Under the pieces are notes generated by a model. The model was not told where the DNA came from. It saw only the letters and a list, made by a program, of their open reading frames with translations, and made no database searches. Shown here piece after piece: positions 17,940-27,571 of a DNA stretch of 39,399 bases. The stretch comes from Candidatus Collierbacteria bacterium (lineage in GTDB: Bacteria; Patescibacteriota; Microgenomatia; UBA1400; MFAQ01). The translations under genes and the position numbers were made by a program. How positions within the stretch are numbered: position 1 is the first letter of the stretch; every line of letters begins with the position of its first letter. The DNA is taken from NCBI GenBank assembly GCA_903873735.1, contig CAIQPO010000043.1:1-39399 (forward strand), given 5' to 3'.

Positions 17940-17973
17940 AAGTTATTCCTCCTCTCTTTAAATAAGATTCATC

Positions 17974-18016
17974 AAAGTACAGCGCGTATTATAAGACCAA
18001 ATCCTATATATATCAA
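17974..18016 (-). promoter_or_regulatory. promoter TTGATA-17-TATAAT plus 5' element GTACTTT
   Basis: -35 18011-18016, -10 17988-17993, element 17974-17980 (minus). Confidence 0.75.
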
Positions 18017-20007
18017 GAAGCAGTCTCTACTTCTCCTTTTTGCTGTGGTTTGTGCCAACTTGCCCATGTACAGTTCGGGTAATCCTCACATCCATAAAAA
18101 TCTCTACCGGTCTTAGTTTTTTTAAGAACTACTCGCTTACCGCATTTCTCACAAGTCACTCCATCAACATATTCAATATACTGGTCTGTGTATTTACATT
18201 CTGGATATTTATCACAACTTAAAAACTTTCCAAACTTTCCATCTCTTATCACCACTTCTCCAGTTTTACACTCTGGGCATTTTTTTCCAGTAGAAATTGT
18301 GGGCACAGCTACCCTAGCACTTTCTTTATCTACTATTGCCAATCTATCCTTAAACGTATCCCAAAAATTACTTAGCATTTTTTCCCAGTTCTCCTTACCA
18401 TCAGCCACCAAATCCAAATCATCCTCCATCTTGGCTGTAAACTCATACTCCATCTCTGTTGGGAAGTTTTTCATTAAGAAATCAGTCACCGCTTCACCAA
18501 TTGAAGTAGCAAAAAATCTTCTTTCTCTTTGTTCTACATATCTTCTATCCTGAATGGTTGAAATAATTGCAGCATAAGTAGAAGGTCTACCGATTCCCCT
18601 CTTCTCCAACTCCCTTATCAAAGAGGCATCATTGTATCTTGCTGGAGGTTGGGTAAATTTTTGTTCCGACAACACTTTTTCTTTCTTCAATTTTTCTCCA
18701 GCTATCACTTCTGGAATTATTTGTGCCTCACCATTCTCCTTGGGAAATAGCTTCTTCCAACCTTCGAATTTAATTGTATTCCCATTACCAGTAAGCAAAT
18801 ACTTTCCACACAACACAGACACTCCAGTATCATCAAAAATCGCATCATTCATCTGACAAGCCACAGTTCTCCTCCAAATAAGCGAGTAAAGCTTAGATTG
18901 GTCAGCCATCATTCCATCTTGTCCTTTATAGGCACCAGGGGTAACACTGACATTTGTTGGTCTTACTGCCTCATGAGCTTCTTGCGCTACCACTTTCCCA
19001 CTTGCTTTATAAACTCTCGGCACATTTGACACAAAAGTCGCCCCATATTCTGACTCAATCTGTTTTCTAATCTGGTCAATAGCGGAATCAACTAAATTTA
19101 GAGAATCAGTACGATGGTAGGTAATGTCACCTTGTTCATATAATCTCTGAGCTACATTCATTGTCCTCTTTGCTGACCACCCAAAAGCATTTGCTGCAGC
19201 CTGCTGTAGAGTTGATGTTTTGAAGGGTGGGTGTGGAGCCACATGTCTTTCTGTCTTTGTAAGCTTGGAAACTTCATACTCGCCCTTCTCCAAATCAGAT
19301 ACAACTCTACCAGCAATCTCTCCGCTATTAACTACTGCTTTCTTGTTATCGATCTTTGCCAGCTGAATTTCAAATGCTTTACCGTTTTTTGTTGTCACCA
19401 AAGCGGAAATCTCCCAATACTCTACCGGTTTAAATTTTTGGATCTCTCTTTCCCGCTCTACTATCAACCTCACCGCAACGCTCTGGACTCTTCCAGCTGA
19501 TAAACCCCTTCTCACCTTTTTCCACAAAATTGGAGACAATTTATAGCCCACCAATCTATCCAAGAAGCGTCTAGCTTGTTGGGCATTCACCAGATTCATA
19601 TCTACCTGTCTGGGATTGTCCAAAGCCTCAAGAATTGCCTCTTTGGTAATTGAGTGAAAAGTAATTCGTTTTACTTCTGTCCCCTTTTTAAGTGAACTTC
19701 TAAGAAGTGATGACACATGCCAAGCTATTGCCTCCCCTTCACGGTCAGGATCTGATGCCAATATAATTTCACTGGCTTTTTTTGCCTCCTTCTCCAACAG
19801 GCTTACTTGTTCATCTTTTCCTTTCATCACTTTATATTCAGGAATGAAATCATAGACCGCTTTACCCTTTTCTTTAATTTCTATTCCAAATTTACTTTCA
19901 GGTAAGTCACGAACATGACCCATACTGGCCATGATCTTGAAATCACTTCCTAAGTACTTAGATAAACTTTTTGTTTTTGTGGGTGATTCGACAATGACTA
20001 AACGCAT
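18013..20007 (-). CDS. topA: DNA topoisomerase I
   Basis: MRLVIVESPTKTKSLSKYLG, ASDPDREGEAIAWH, HRTDSLNL, C-terminal CxxC zinc modules. Confidence 0.97.
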   Translation of the reverse strand: MRLVIVESPTKTKSLSKYLGSDFKIMASMGHVRDLPESKFGIEIKEKGKAVYDFIPEYKVMKGKDEQVSLLEKEAKKASEIILASDPDREGEAIAWHVSSLLRSSLKKGTEVKRITFHSITKEAILEALDNPRQVDMNLVNAQQARRFLDRLVGYKLSPILWKKVRRGLSAGRVQSVAVRLIVEREREIQKFKPVEYWEISALVTTKNGKAFEIQLAKIDNKKAVVNSGEIAGRVVSDLEKGEYEVSKLTKTERHVAPHPPFKTSTLQQAAANAFGWSAKRTMNVAQRLYEQGDITYHRTDSLNLVDSAIDQIRKQIESEYGATFVSNVPRVYKASGKVVAQEAHEAVRPTNVSVTPGAYKGQDGMMADQSKLYSLIWRRTVACQMNDAIFDDTGVSVLCGKYLLTGNGNTIKFEGWKKLFPKENGEAQIIPEVIAGEKLKKEKVLSEQKFTQPPARYNDASLIRELEKRGIGRPSTYAAIISTIQDRRYVEQRERRFFATSIGEAVTDFLMKNFPTEMEYEFTAKMEDDLDLVADGKENWEKMLSNFWDTFKDRLAIVDKESARVAVPTISTGKKCPECKTGEVVIRDGKFGKFLSCDKYPECKYTDQYIEYVDGVTCEKCGKRVVLKKTKTGRDFYGCEDYPNCTWASWHKPQQKGEVETAS

Positions 20008-20048
20008 ACTTAATAAGATTACAACATTTTTTAGTGAGGGTATTCTAG

Positions 20049-20082
20049 CAAAAAAAATCTCCTGTGATAAATCACAGGAGAT
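20049..20082 (-). terminator. intrinsic terminator of the putative ncRNA
   Basis: Minus strand ATCTCCTGTGATTTATCACAGGAGATTTTTTTT. Confidence 0.93.
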
Positions 20083-20567
20083 AAGGCATCAAATGAGAGC
20101 AACCGGAGAGGGCGGCTAAGCCGCAAACATTGGGCTTGCCGCCCTCCCGGAAAAGAAAATACAGCATCACCTTTAGGTAGCCTAAAGACTCAATATGCAC
20201 TCTCGGGCCACATTGCCCGAAGCACGGAGTCTGGCACTACCTACTAAGCACGTGGCATGGAGCCACGCCCTACCCCATCTGGAGGAGGGTTGGCTTAGTC
20301 CGCATTGCGGCGTGCTGTTTCTGAAGTACCCCAAAAAGGGTATTTTATGCTAAGGCCGCGGAACGGTCTAGGCATCTTCAGCCAAGTCAGGATATCGAGG
20401 ACTTGGACTCTTACCCCGCCGCGAGGGAAAAAGAAAAAACGCGGGGCTTACAACCACAAGGGGCCGGTGCAGTGTCGCTGCTTTCGTCGGCTTCCCGAGA
20501 TAAAGACATTCATATCTTCATTTCAGGAAGTCGACTCTCATTTAATTAAAGTTCACTCAAAAAGAGT
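20049..20567 (-). ncRNA. putative large structured RNA of unknown class
   Basis: No good ORF; consensus promoter upstream; closing helix AAATGAGAG (20535-20543) with CTCTCATTT (20091-20099); hairpins CCAAGTC/GACTTGG, CGTGGC/GCCACG, TCGGGC/GCCCGA, CTTTAGG/CCTAAAG and a long one at 20103-20150; ends at an intrinsic terminator. Confidence 0.75.
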
Positions 20568-20573
20568 ACGGGT

Positions 20574-20602
20574 ATAATATCACCACATTATCACTTTGTC
20601 AA
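20574..20602 (-). promoter_or_regulatory. promoter TTGACA-17-TATTAT for the putative ncRNA
   Basis: -35 20597-20602, -10 20574-20579 (minus). Confidence 0.8.
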
Positions 20603-20620
20603 GTACTATGAGTTTGATAC

Positions 20621-22162
20621 CTATTTTTTCATCAAAACTGGCATCATCTCTTTAACCACTGGACCAGCCACAGCCGACCCTTCTCCACCAGCTTCCACCA
20701 ACACCGTAACAACAAGCCATTCCTTTATGTCATCACCTTTGGGTACCACTACGCTAATCCAAGCATGCGGCTCATCCTTTTCACCTCCCTGCTGAGCGGT
20801 ACCTGTTTTGCAATAAATTTTCCCCCCATATTCAAAAAGTGGAAATGCCGTTCCACCCTCTCTACAAGTCATTTCCATACCTTTCTTAACCACTTCAATA
20901 TTTTTCTTAGTAATACCCACCTCGCGGCATCCTTTTATCCCCACCAGGAGCGGAGTACACCATTCTCCACTAATTACAGCAGCAGTCATTCTATTAATTT
21001 GAAGCGGTGTTACGAGCAAGTCACCTTGTCCAATAGACATGTGATAAGTATTCCCCAAAAACCACTTTGCACCTGAGTATTTTTCTCTCCAATATGGAGT
21101 CGGGACAAAACCATCTGCCTCAAATGGTAGATCTATTCCTGTCTTCTTTCCTAAACCCGTCGTCTCCGACCATTTGACCAACGACTCAACACCCAACATT
21201 TCACCCAATTTATAGAAAAAGATATCGTTACTTCTAGAAAGAGCTTTCTCCACATCCAAAGCCCCTTCAACCTTTCCATATTTATCCAAAAACCAATTAC
21301 CAAATCTGTATTCTCCAATTTTTATCTCTCCAGTATCCTCAATTATGGTTTCAGATGTAATTTTTCCTTCAGACAAACCAGCCAAGGCCGTAAGGACCTT
21401 ATAAACCGATCCAGGCGCAAACTGTCCAGAAACTACTCTATTGTACAAAGGCTTCTTATCATTATCCGACACAATAGACTGTACATCTTTAAACTCCCCA
21501 CCGTAATCGCTCCGTTTCCCAGAATTAATAAATAAGTTTGCATCATAAGATGGTAGGCTTACCAGAGCCAATACTTCACCATTAATTTTAGCGACCACCC
21601 CCGAAGCGCTCTTTCCAGTAGTATTGAGCATCGACTTAAGTGACAAAAACATGCTCTTTTGGATATCCAAGTCAATATTCGTTTTAATGTTCTCCCCAAA
21701 GACGGGATTTATTCTGGAAATTTCTTTGATATTTACTCCCTCTGCACTCTCCTCTACCAATACCTCACCCCAAGTACCCATCAAGCGATTGTCATATATC
21801 TTTTCTAACCCAGACTTACCCACCAGAGTCTCATTGCTACATTTGCTACATTTTTCCAAATCTTCCCTTGATGCTCTCGATAAATACCCAGTCACCCCCG
21901 CCAACATCTCGCCATATGGATAAAATCTAAACGTCTTACCACTCACTTCAATATTCAAAGCCATACTTTTACCAGTTCGATCTGTAATTATTCCCCTTGC
22001 TGGTAATATCGACACCCTCCTTACCATGTTCCCCTTTGCCATACCTTCATAGTAATCCCCCATAAACACGCTTAAAAACACTACCCTCGACAAACCCACT
22101 GACAACAGTAGCATCAAGGCAATTTTCAAGACAAAAAATGATATTCGTCGTTGACTCATCAA
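20621..22162 (-). CDS. mrdA: penicillin-binding protein 2-like transpeptidase
   Basis: FAPGSVYKVLTAL (SxxK), SRSNDIFFYKLGE (SxN), CKTGTAQ (KTG); adjacent to mreD. Confidence 0.88.
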   Translation of the reverse strand: MMSQRRISFFVLKIALMLLLSVGLSRVVFLSVFMGDYYEGMAKGNMVRRVSILPARGIITDRTGKSMALNIEVSGKTFRFYPYGEMLAGVTGYLSRASREDLEKCSKCSNETLVGKSGLEKIYDNRLMGTWGEVLVEESAEGVNIKEISRINPVFGENIKTNIDLDIQKSMFLSLKSMLNTTGKSASGVVAKINGEVLALVSLPSYDANLFINSGKRSDYGGEFKDVQSIVSDNDKKPLYNRVVSGQFAPGSVYKVLTALAGLSEGKITSETIIEDTGEIKIGEYRFGNWFLDKYGKVEGALDVEKALSRSNDIFFYKLGEMLGVESLVKWSETTGLGKKTGIDLPFEADGFVPTPYWREKYSGAKWFLGNTYHMSIGQGDLLVTPLQINRMTAAVISGEWCTPLLVGIKGCREVGITKKNIEVVKKGMEMTCREGGTAFPLFEYGGKIYCKTGTAQQGGEKDEPHAWISVVVPKGDDIKEWLVVTVLVEAGGEGSAVAGPVVKEMMPVLMKK

Positions 22163-22584
22163 TATCTTAGTCTAATTGAATCTTGTGACTCAAACCACTT
22201 AAGAAACATTACAAATACCAATACCACTGAAATTAGCTCAAAAACAGACCAATTAATGTTAAAAACTTTATCAAAGACAATATTTGCTACCACCACCAGC
22301 ACAACCTGTACCATGCCTCCGATTTTCTTGATATCCGGAAATAACGATACAAGCCCACAAACAATTAATAAAAATAAACTTGGCACACCAATCGGCAGAC
22401 CATGAATACTCCCGACGACAAGCCCTAAAACTAGTGCCATCCAAAAAATTTCCTCACGATCTGAAAACAAAATCAAAGCTGGCCAATACCAACCAAATGC
22501 AAACAGACCCTCACCTAATAAAGTTAAGATAAATGTGATCGCTATCGCTTTTGTGATATTCTTGTCTTGATCTACAAAGTTCAT
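22159..22584 (-). CDS. mreD: MreD-like rod shape-determining membrane protein
   Basis: Hydrophobic ~140-aa protein between PBP2 and mreC; start codon 2 bp from the divergent mreC start. Confidence 0.7.
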   Translation of the reverse strand: MNFVDQDKNITKAIAITFILTLLGEGLFAFGWYWPALILFSDREEIFWMALVLGLVVGSIHGLPIGVPSLFLLIVCGLVSLFPDIKKIGGMVQVVLVVVANIVFDKVFNINWSVFELISVVLVFVMFLKWFESQDSIRLRY

Positions 22585-22586
22585 TT

Positions 22587-23348
22587 ATGAGTAGTAGCAA
22601 AATTAGTTTATTACTTTTACCACTTCTGGTGTCCATCCTACTATCAACGCTTAGTAATCTCAAGGTAGGAAAAGCACTCGAATCGGCATTAAATTATTCA
22701 CTTTCTCCAATCCTTTTTCCACTAGGGCAAGGTAGAGCTTTTATTACTCAAAAAGTTTTACTAATTAAGAACGCCCCATCAGTTTATAAGGAAAATCAAA
22801 ATCTATCTCAAGAAAACACTTCGCTAAAAAGCGAAAATCAAACCTTAAAAGACTTATTATCTGAAAACAAAATCACCCACAAATACAACCAATATCAGAT
22901 CGTTCCGATTAGAATCACCAGAGTTACAAATTTAATCACCGCCACCACTAATCAAGACTTTACTCAAATCGCAAAAGGTCAACCAGTTGTTAGTGGCAGC
23001 AACTTAATCGGTTTTGTCGATCAGGTCAAAGCTCCAATTATTGAAATTGTCCCTCTTGACTCAGATTCATGCCCCACTTTCCCAGTCAGGACTAGCTCAA
23101 ATCAAATTGCCAAGTACTCTCACGAAAACCGAATATCTATCATTTCTGACATCCCTAGTGTTAGCCAAATAAACCTAAATGACACCATATTCACCGAAGC
23201 CTCTCCCACCACACCCGCAAATCTTGTAATTGGCACAATAAAAAGGATCATCTCTAGTCCTCAAGAACCAATACAAAAAGCTGAAATAAACTTAGAATCA
23301 AGTTTTTCAAACAATCCAAGTGACTTGGTCATAATCACTAAACCATAG
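22587..23348 (+). CDS. mreC: rod shape-determining protein MreC
   Basis: N-terminal TM, coiled-coil ENQNLSQENTSLKSENQTLKDLL, GQPVVSGSNLIGFVDQV...IIEIVPLDSDSCPTFPVRTS. Confidence 0.88.
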   Translation: MSSSKISLLLLPLLVSILLSTLSNLKVGKALESALNYSLSPILFPLGQGRAFITQKVLLIKNAPSVYKENQNLSQENTSLKSENQTLKDLLSENKITHKYNQYQIVPIRITRVTNLITATTNQDFTQIAKGQPVVSGSNLIGFVDQVKAPIIEIVPLDSDSCPTFPVRTSSNQIAKYSHENRISIISDIPSVSQINLNDTIFTEASPTTPANLVIGTIKRIISSPQEPIQKAEINLESSFSNNPSDLVIITKP

Positions 23349-23353
23349 GAAAA

Positions 23354-23941
23354 TTAATACCCAAGTAGCTGAAACCCTACCACCGAAAGTAAAGTCGCCA
23401 AAGCTGCCCCAGCCATCACTTGAGTTAAGGTGTGTTTTCTCAAATAAACCCTTGACCAAATTACAAGCAACAGTATAGACACCATCCATCCATAACTTCT
23501 CCAACCCCAAAATACATTCAATGTCACCATCAGTAATGCATTCACTCCTCCATGGACTGATATTTTCCAGTAGTTATTAATCCACATAAAGCACAGTGAC
23601 ACAAACAACAAAAGCCCCAAGACCTCTGCCAATCGGATTTCACCAGCAAGTGCTGTCACTACCACCCCTAAAGTGTGGCAACCAAGAGTAAATAAATATA
23701 ATGGCTTCCTCTCCTCTCTCTTTGTCACATCAAAATCTGTAAGCTTTCCTTTTTTGGCCCTAGTGATAGCAAATATCGCTGGGGTTATCACATCTACAAT
23801 CATCAACACAGCACTAAACACAAATACTTTTTCAATAGGCACCGAATATCTCACCGCCATAAGCATAATTACCGGGATTTCCCATGCCGGCTCAAACGCC
23901 CTTGATACCAACCAAGCTAATCTCCTTAAAGTCTTTTTCAT
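23354..23941 (-). CDS. PAP2-like membrane phosphatase
   Basis: Start at MKKTLRRLAW inside the longer ORF; NNYWKISVHGG and SRVYLRKHTLTQVMAGA match the PAP2 SxH and SRxxxxxHxxxxVxxG motifs. Confidence 0.7.
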   Translation of the reverse strand: MKKTLRRLAWLVSRAFEPAWEIPVIMLMAVRYSVPIEKVFVFSAVLMIVDVITPAIFAITRAKKGKLTDFDVTKREERKPLYLFTLGCHTLGVVVTALAGEIRLAEVLGLLLFVSLCFMWINNYWKISVHGGVNALLMVTLNVFWGWRSYGWMVSILLLVIWSRVYLRKHTLTQVMAGAALATLLSVVGFQLLGY

Positions 23942-23948
23942 ATTTTTA

Positions 23949-25094
23949 TTATGACAGAATAATTCTTTTTGCTCTTTCCTTAATCTCTCTCCAGCTTCTA
24001 ACTCGCTCTGCTTCTTGATATGGAGTGATTGTCTTAGTTCTATAGAGATCAAATGCCTCCAAAGACACAACTCTAGCATTTGGACAATTCTCAGATACCC
24101 ATTTTTTAACTTCCTCAATGTGACCCAAATTGCACATCACCACCTCAACCATATCCATAGTAACCTCCTCACCTATTTGTATGCCATCTGGCACACTAAT
24201 CATTGATGGTGCCTCCACTCCCAAAACTTTTTCAGCATGATTCACTACTTTATCTCTACTTGTACCAAAAACCACAGGCCATCTGTCAAACCAATTCACA
24301 AAACTATATCCCATTCTTGGCAAGCTATCTGCATAAATTTCATTTAATCCATACTCCTTCTTGTCATGAGCTCCAACAATAACATCAACATTGTCCTCTG
24401 CATATTCACCAGTCAGTAATCTATGTCCTGTTTCTCTTGCCCTACTAGCTGCCAATATCGCCCGCTTCTCTGATATTCCAGGTAAGGCAGCCGAATTCGT
24501 CACATGATATAAGTTGCTCAGCACCTCGCCTCCCTTTTCTTGCATTTCAATTAATTCCTCCACAACTCTAACATCTACTAACTCTGCTTCAGAATACTTG
24601 TCCGCTACTGGCAAATAGACATACTCTCCTGGTCTTGTGAACTCACCTTGAACAGGACTAATCGTCATTTCCATATCGTAAATCTCAATCACTGCATCCG
24701 GATCTCCCACTCGCCACATAAAATTATTTATTCTATTTCCCAAGGTTCTCATAGCTTCATGTCTACCTTTTTTACCATAGGCCTGGTAGAACCCTTCTGG
24801 AGATTTAATCTTCTCTTTGATGGCATTGTAGTCTTCTCTGTCTTTTAGTGCCAAATAACACTCATACAAAAACTTAATCTCTTGCTCTGTATCTCTTGTT
24901 TGTGACCCTCTCCTTCTCCAGCAATCTCCCATGAGAGCTCTAGCCCTTTCATCAATCAATTCAGGTAAGACTTCTGGTTCCACTCCATTTTCATTAGCAA
25001 TCTCTTCAAATGTCTTTGGTGTGTATCTTTCAAGATGTGTTTCAACCCTTACCTCTACAGGTCTACCTGCATATTCCCAACCTCTAGTTTCCAT
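23949..25094 (-). CDS. hypothetical protein; possible ADP-ribosyltransferase-like fold
   Basis: LSNLYHVTNSAALPGISEKRAILAASRARETG resembles the hYHxT...LxxIxxxG opening of DarT/ART-like proteins; tentative. Confidence 0.5.
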   Translation of the reverse strand: METRGWEYAGRPVEVRVETHLERYTPKTFEEIANENGVEPEVLPELIDERARALMGDCWRRRGSQTRDTEQEIKFLYECYLALKDREDYNAIKEKIKSPEGFYQAYGKKGRHEAMRTLGNRINNFMWRVGDPDAVIEIYDMEMTISPVQGEFTRPGEYVYLPVADKYSEAELVDVRVVEELIEMQEKGGEVLSNLYHVTNSAALPGISEKRAILAASRARETGHRLLTGEYAEDNVDVIVGAHDKKEYGLNEIYADSLPRMGYSFVNWFDRWPVVFGTSRDKVVNHAEKVLGVEAPSMISVPDGIQIGEEVTMDMVEVVMCNLGHIEEVKKWVSENCPNARVVSLEAFDLYRTKTITPYQEAERVRSWREIKERAKRIILS

Positions 25095-25103
25095 TATTTA
25101 ATC

Positions 25104-26171
25104 TTACCTCAATCCACCCACTACTCTTACCTTAGAAAGCAGCTTGTCATCCTCAAGTACTTTCGCACACCCTCGAACCACAGCTTCAAGTGGGTTTTCA
25201 GTTACCCACACAGGCATTCCAGTTTGCTCTGATATCAATTTATCAATATTTCGAATTAACGCTCCACCTCCTGCCATCACCAAACCCTTTTCTAAAATAT
25301 CAGACACCAAATCTGGTGGTGTTTCTTCAATTATTAAATGAATCTCAGATAATATCTGATTGATTACCGGCATCATTGCTTCTCTAATCTCAACACTATC
25401 AAGCTTTAAAGACTTAGGCAAACCATTATCCAAGCTTCTTCCTCTCACCACCACCTGTAAGGGGTTACCTTCTTTTTCTCGCTTCAAAGGATAAGCAGAT
25501 CCAACAGCAATTTTTACCTCTTCTGCTGTACTTTCTCCTAAAAGCATGTTGTACTTTAATCGAACATAATTCATGATCGATTCTGTTAATTCATCGCCTG
25601 CTACCCGCAAACTTCGATTTAACACCAAACCTCCAAGAGAAATTACTCCAATCTCGCTCGTTCCTCCACCAATATCACAAACCATATGACCTTCTGGCTT
25701 CTGGACCTGAAGTCCAGCTCCAATTGCAGCTGCCATTGGTTCTTCTACCAAAAATGCAGCCCTTGCTCCCGCAGATAAAGCCGCCTCCTGGACTGCCCGT
25801 CTTTCCACCTCTGTCACACCACTGGGTATACCAATTGCTACTCTAGGTCTAGGAATCTTCATTCCCAAGCCTTTATAGTATTCGTGCACCTCAACAATAT
25901 AATGCTTGAGCATGGCTTCAGCTGCATCAAAATCAGCTATTACACCATCTCGCAGTGGTCTCACCACTTCAATATTGGCTGGATTCTTACCCAGCATCTT
26001 CTTGGCCTCGTCACCAATTGCCAAAATCTCCTTCGACTTCATTTGTCTCGCCACCACCGATGGTTGTTTTATCACCACCCCCTTACCTCGCACGTGAACT
26101 ACGGTGTTTGCCGTTCCCAAGTCTATCCCTACATCCAGAGTGGCTAGCCTCCATAGTTTTTCCAGTATCAT
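25104..26171 (-). CDS. mreB: rod shape-determining protein MreB
   Basis: VGIDLGTANTVVHVRGKGVVIKQPSVVA, VCDIGGGTSEIGVISLGG, MAGGGALIRNIDKLI. Confidence 0.97.
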   Translation of the reverse strand: MILEKLWRLATLDVGIDLGTANTVVHVRGKGVVIKQPSVVARQMKSKEILAIGDEAKKMLGKNPANIEVVRPLRDGVIADFDAAEAMLKHYIVEVHEYYKGLGMKIPRPRVAIGIPSGVTEVERRAVQEAALSAGARAAFLVEEPMAAAIGAGLQVQKPEGHMVCDIGGGTSEIGVISLGGLVLNRSLRVAGDELTESIMNYVRLKYNMLLGESTAEEVKIAVGSAYPLKREKEGNPLQVVVRGRSLDNGLPKSLKLDSVEIREAMMPVINQILSEIHLIIEETPPDLVSDILEKGLVMAGGGALIRNIDKLISEQTGMPVWVTENPLEAVVRGCAKVLEDDKLLSKVRVVGGLR

Positions 26172-26239
26172 TTTAAAAAGTCTATCTTAATACGCCTAAT
26201 CATATCAAACTATGCTATCATTGCGTACCCCCAAATATC

Positions 26240-26294
26240 TTGACTTTTTAGCTCAATTATGATATATTATAGGACTGTATTTGGCTAGCACTTT
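26240..26294 (+). promoter_or_regulatory. promoter TTGACT-17-TATATT plus 5' element GCACTTT
   Basis: -35 26240-26245, -10 26263-26268, element 26288-26294. Confidence 0.7.
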
Positions 26295-26341
26295 GAGAGT
26301 GTAAGACTCCCCTTTTCAGTAAAACAACAGGAGATACTCAG

Positions 26342-26905
26342 ATGAAGAGATTCGCAGCCTTTATCGTGTTCTGTGTTCTGGTGGCAGCCATGTTTTTTGG
26401 GTTTGTACGCCCGGACCCCACGGAGTGTGGGAATTTCCATCCCCACCTCGACCAGTTCGGGAACAATCCCGCAGAAGTACTAAAGGCCATGGACTGGCTC
26501 ATCAGCTCTGGCAACTTCAACGCCTGGCAAGATGGGGCCCGCATTGTCCTGCAATTTAAATATGCAGGGCGCCTTGGCTTCGGTGCCTTTGGTACTGGCA
26601 ACCCCACCTTCTTCTTCCCTGACAACGGCATCGAGTACATCAGACAGCAGACAAATGGCCTCAACAAAATCACCAGCCAAAAGTCTCTCGATCAAATCAC
26701 TAACCACCTGTACTCATGTCGCAACAGCTTTGCCCGGCAGTATCAGCTAGCTGAAGTCCCTGTCCCTGCTCAACAACCAGCTCAGCAGCCTGCGGTCAAT
26801 TTTTCTCTCGACAGCTTGGCTCCACTGGCCATGACCGCCATGTTGGCAATCATCGTTATTGGCTGTGGCGCGCTGACCTTCGGGCGCAAACTGGCAATGG
26901 GGTAA
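26342..26905 (+). CDS. membrane-anchored hypothetical protein (GC-rich orphan class)
   Basis: N-terminal signal/TM, Pro/Gln linker PAQQPAQQPA, C-terminal TM; own promoter and terminator. Confidence 0.8.
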   Translation: MKRFAAFIVFCVLVAAMFFGFVRPDPTECGNFHPHLDQFGNNPAEVLKAMDWLISSGNFNAWQDGARIVLQFKYAGRLGFGAFGTGNPTFFFPDNGIEYIRQQTNGLNKITSQKSLDQITNHLYSCRNSFARQYQLAEVPVPAQQPAQQPAVNFSLDSLAPLAMTAMLAIIVIGCGALTFGRKLAMG

Positions 26906-26930
26906 ACACAACTCAATATGTAGTCAACAA

Positions 26931-26957
26931 AACACGGTCCACCAGACCGTGTTTTTT
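26931..26957 (+). terminator. intrinsic terminator
   Basis: AACACGGTCCACCAGACCGTGTTTTTTTATT. Confidence 0.92.
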
Positions 26958-27571
26958 TATTCCTGAACTTGAGAAAACCTCTTACCAATCATCACATCCA
27001 CCCCAGAAATCCACTTTTCAGCAGAACCTCCAAGCAGACTCACCTCAGGACTCATTAGATATCCTTCATTCTCCTTAACTGCTGAAAATACCGGCTCGAT
27101 CACAGACCACCTCTCCTCTGTGTCTTTGGGAGCAACATTGCTTGCCACGAATTTTTCTACTAGCTGAATTACTGGTAACCAAAGCTGGGTTGGTAATGCA
27201 CCCATTTTTTGTTTTTCTCTTACCAACTCCGCTAAAGTGGTAAAGTCTGACTTCATCTCTTCCAAATCAGGTAACCTGATCACTCCATCTGGACCCACAG
27301 GAGGCTCAATCACTTCAACAGGCAAAACTGCACTATCAGCTACAGGATCTGGAGGTAAGTAGAATTCGTCATCAGGATCAGCAATTTCTGGCTCAGGAGG
27401 AGTAGTTCTTAGTGCACAATATCCTCTAATTTTTGTCTCAAGTAATCCAATTCTATCTACAGACGCAAAAAGCTCTCCTGCTAATGAATTATCCTGCTCA
27501 CCCGCTCCCTGTGTTGTATCTGGCATATATAAGTCAATATAAACCACCTCTTTCTGATAAACTAGTCCCAT
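26957..27571 (-). CDS. hypothetical protein
   Basis: 204-aa ORF; start codon interleaved with the divergent gene's ATG; Pro/acidic-rich middle. Confidence 0.6.
   Translation of the reverse strand: MGLVYQKEVVYIDLYMPDTTQGAGEQDNSLAGELFASVDRIGLLETKIRGYCALRTTPPEPEIADPDDEFYLPPDPVADSAVLPVEVIEPPVGPDGVIRLPDLEEMKSDFTTLAELVREKQKMGALPTQLWLPVIQLVEKFVASNVAPKDTEERWSVIEPVFSAVKENEGYLMSPEVSLLGGSAEKWISGVDVMIGKRFSQVQE

Noticed and set aside
20049-20567. Assignment of the structured RNA to RNase P RNA, tmRNA or SRP RNA
   Set aside because: The diagnostic conserved cores could not be found by eye on the minus strand; CAGAAACAGCACGCC is only superficially like the RNase P 3' core and is in the wrong place. A covariance-model search is still needed.
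20305-20577. 90-aa plus-strand ORF in the topA-PBP2 intergenic region
   Set aside because: No SD; basic nonsense-like translation; promoter, terminator and pairing all indicate a minus-strand RNA instead.
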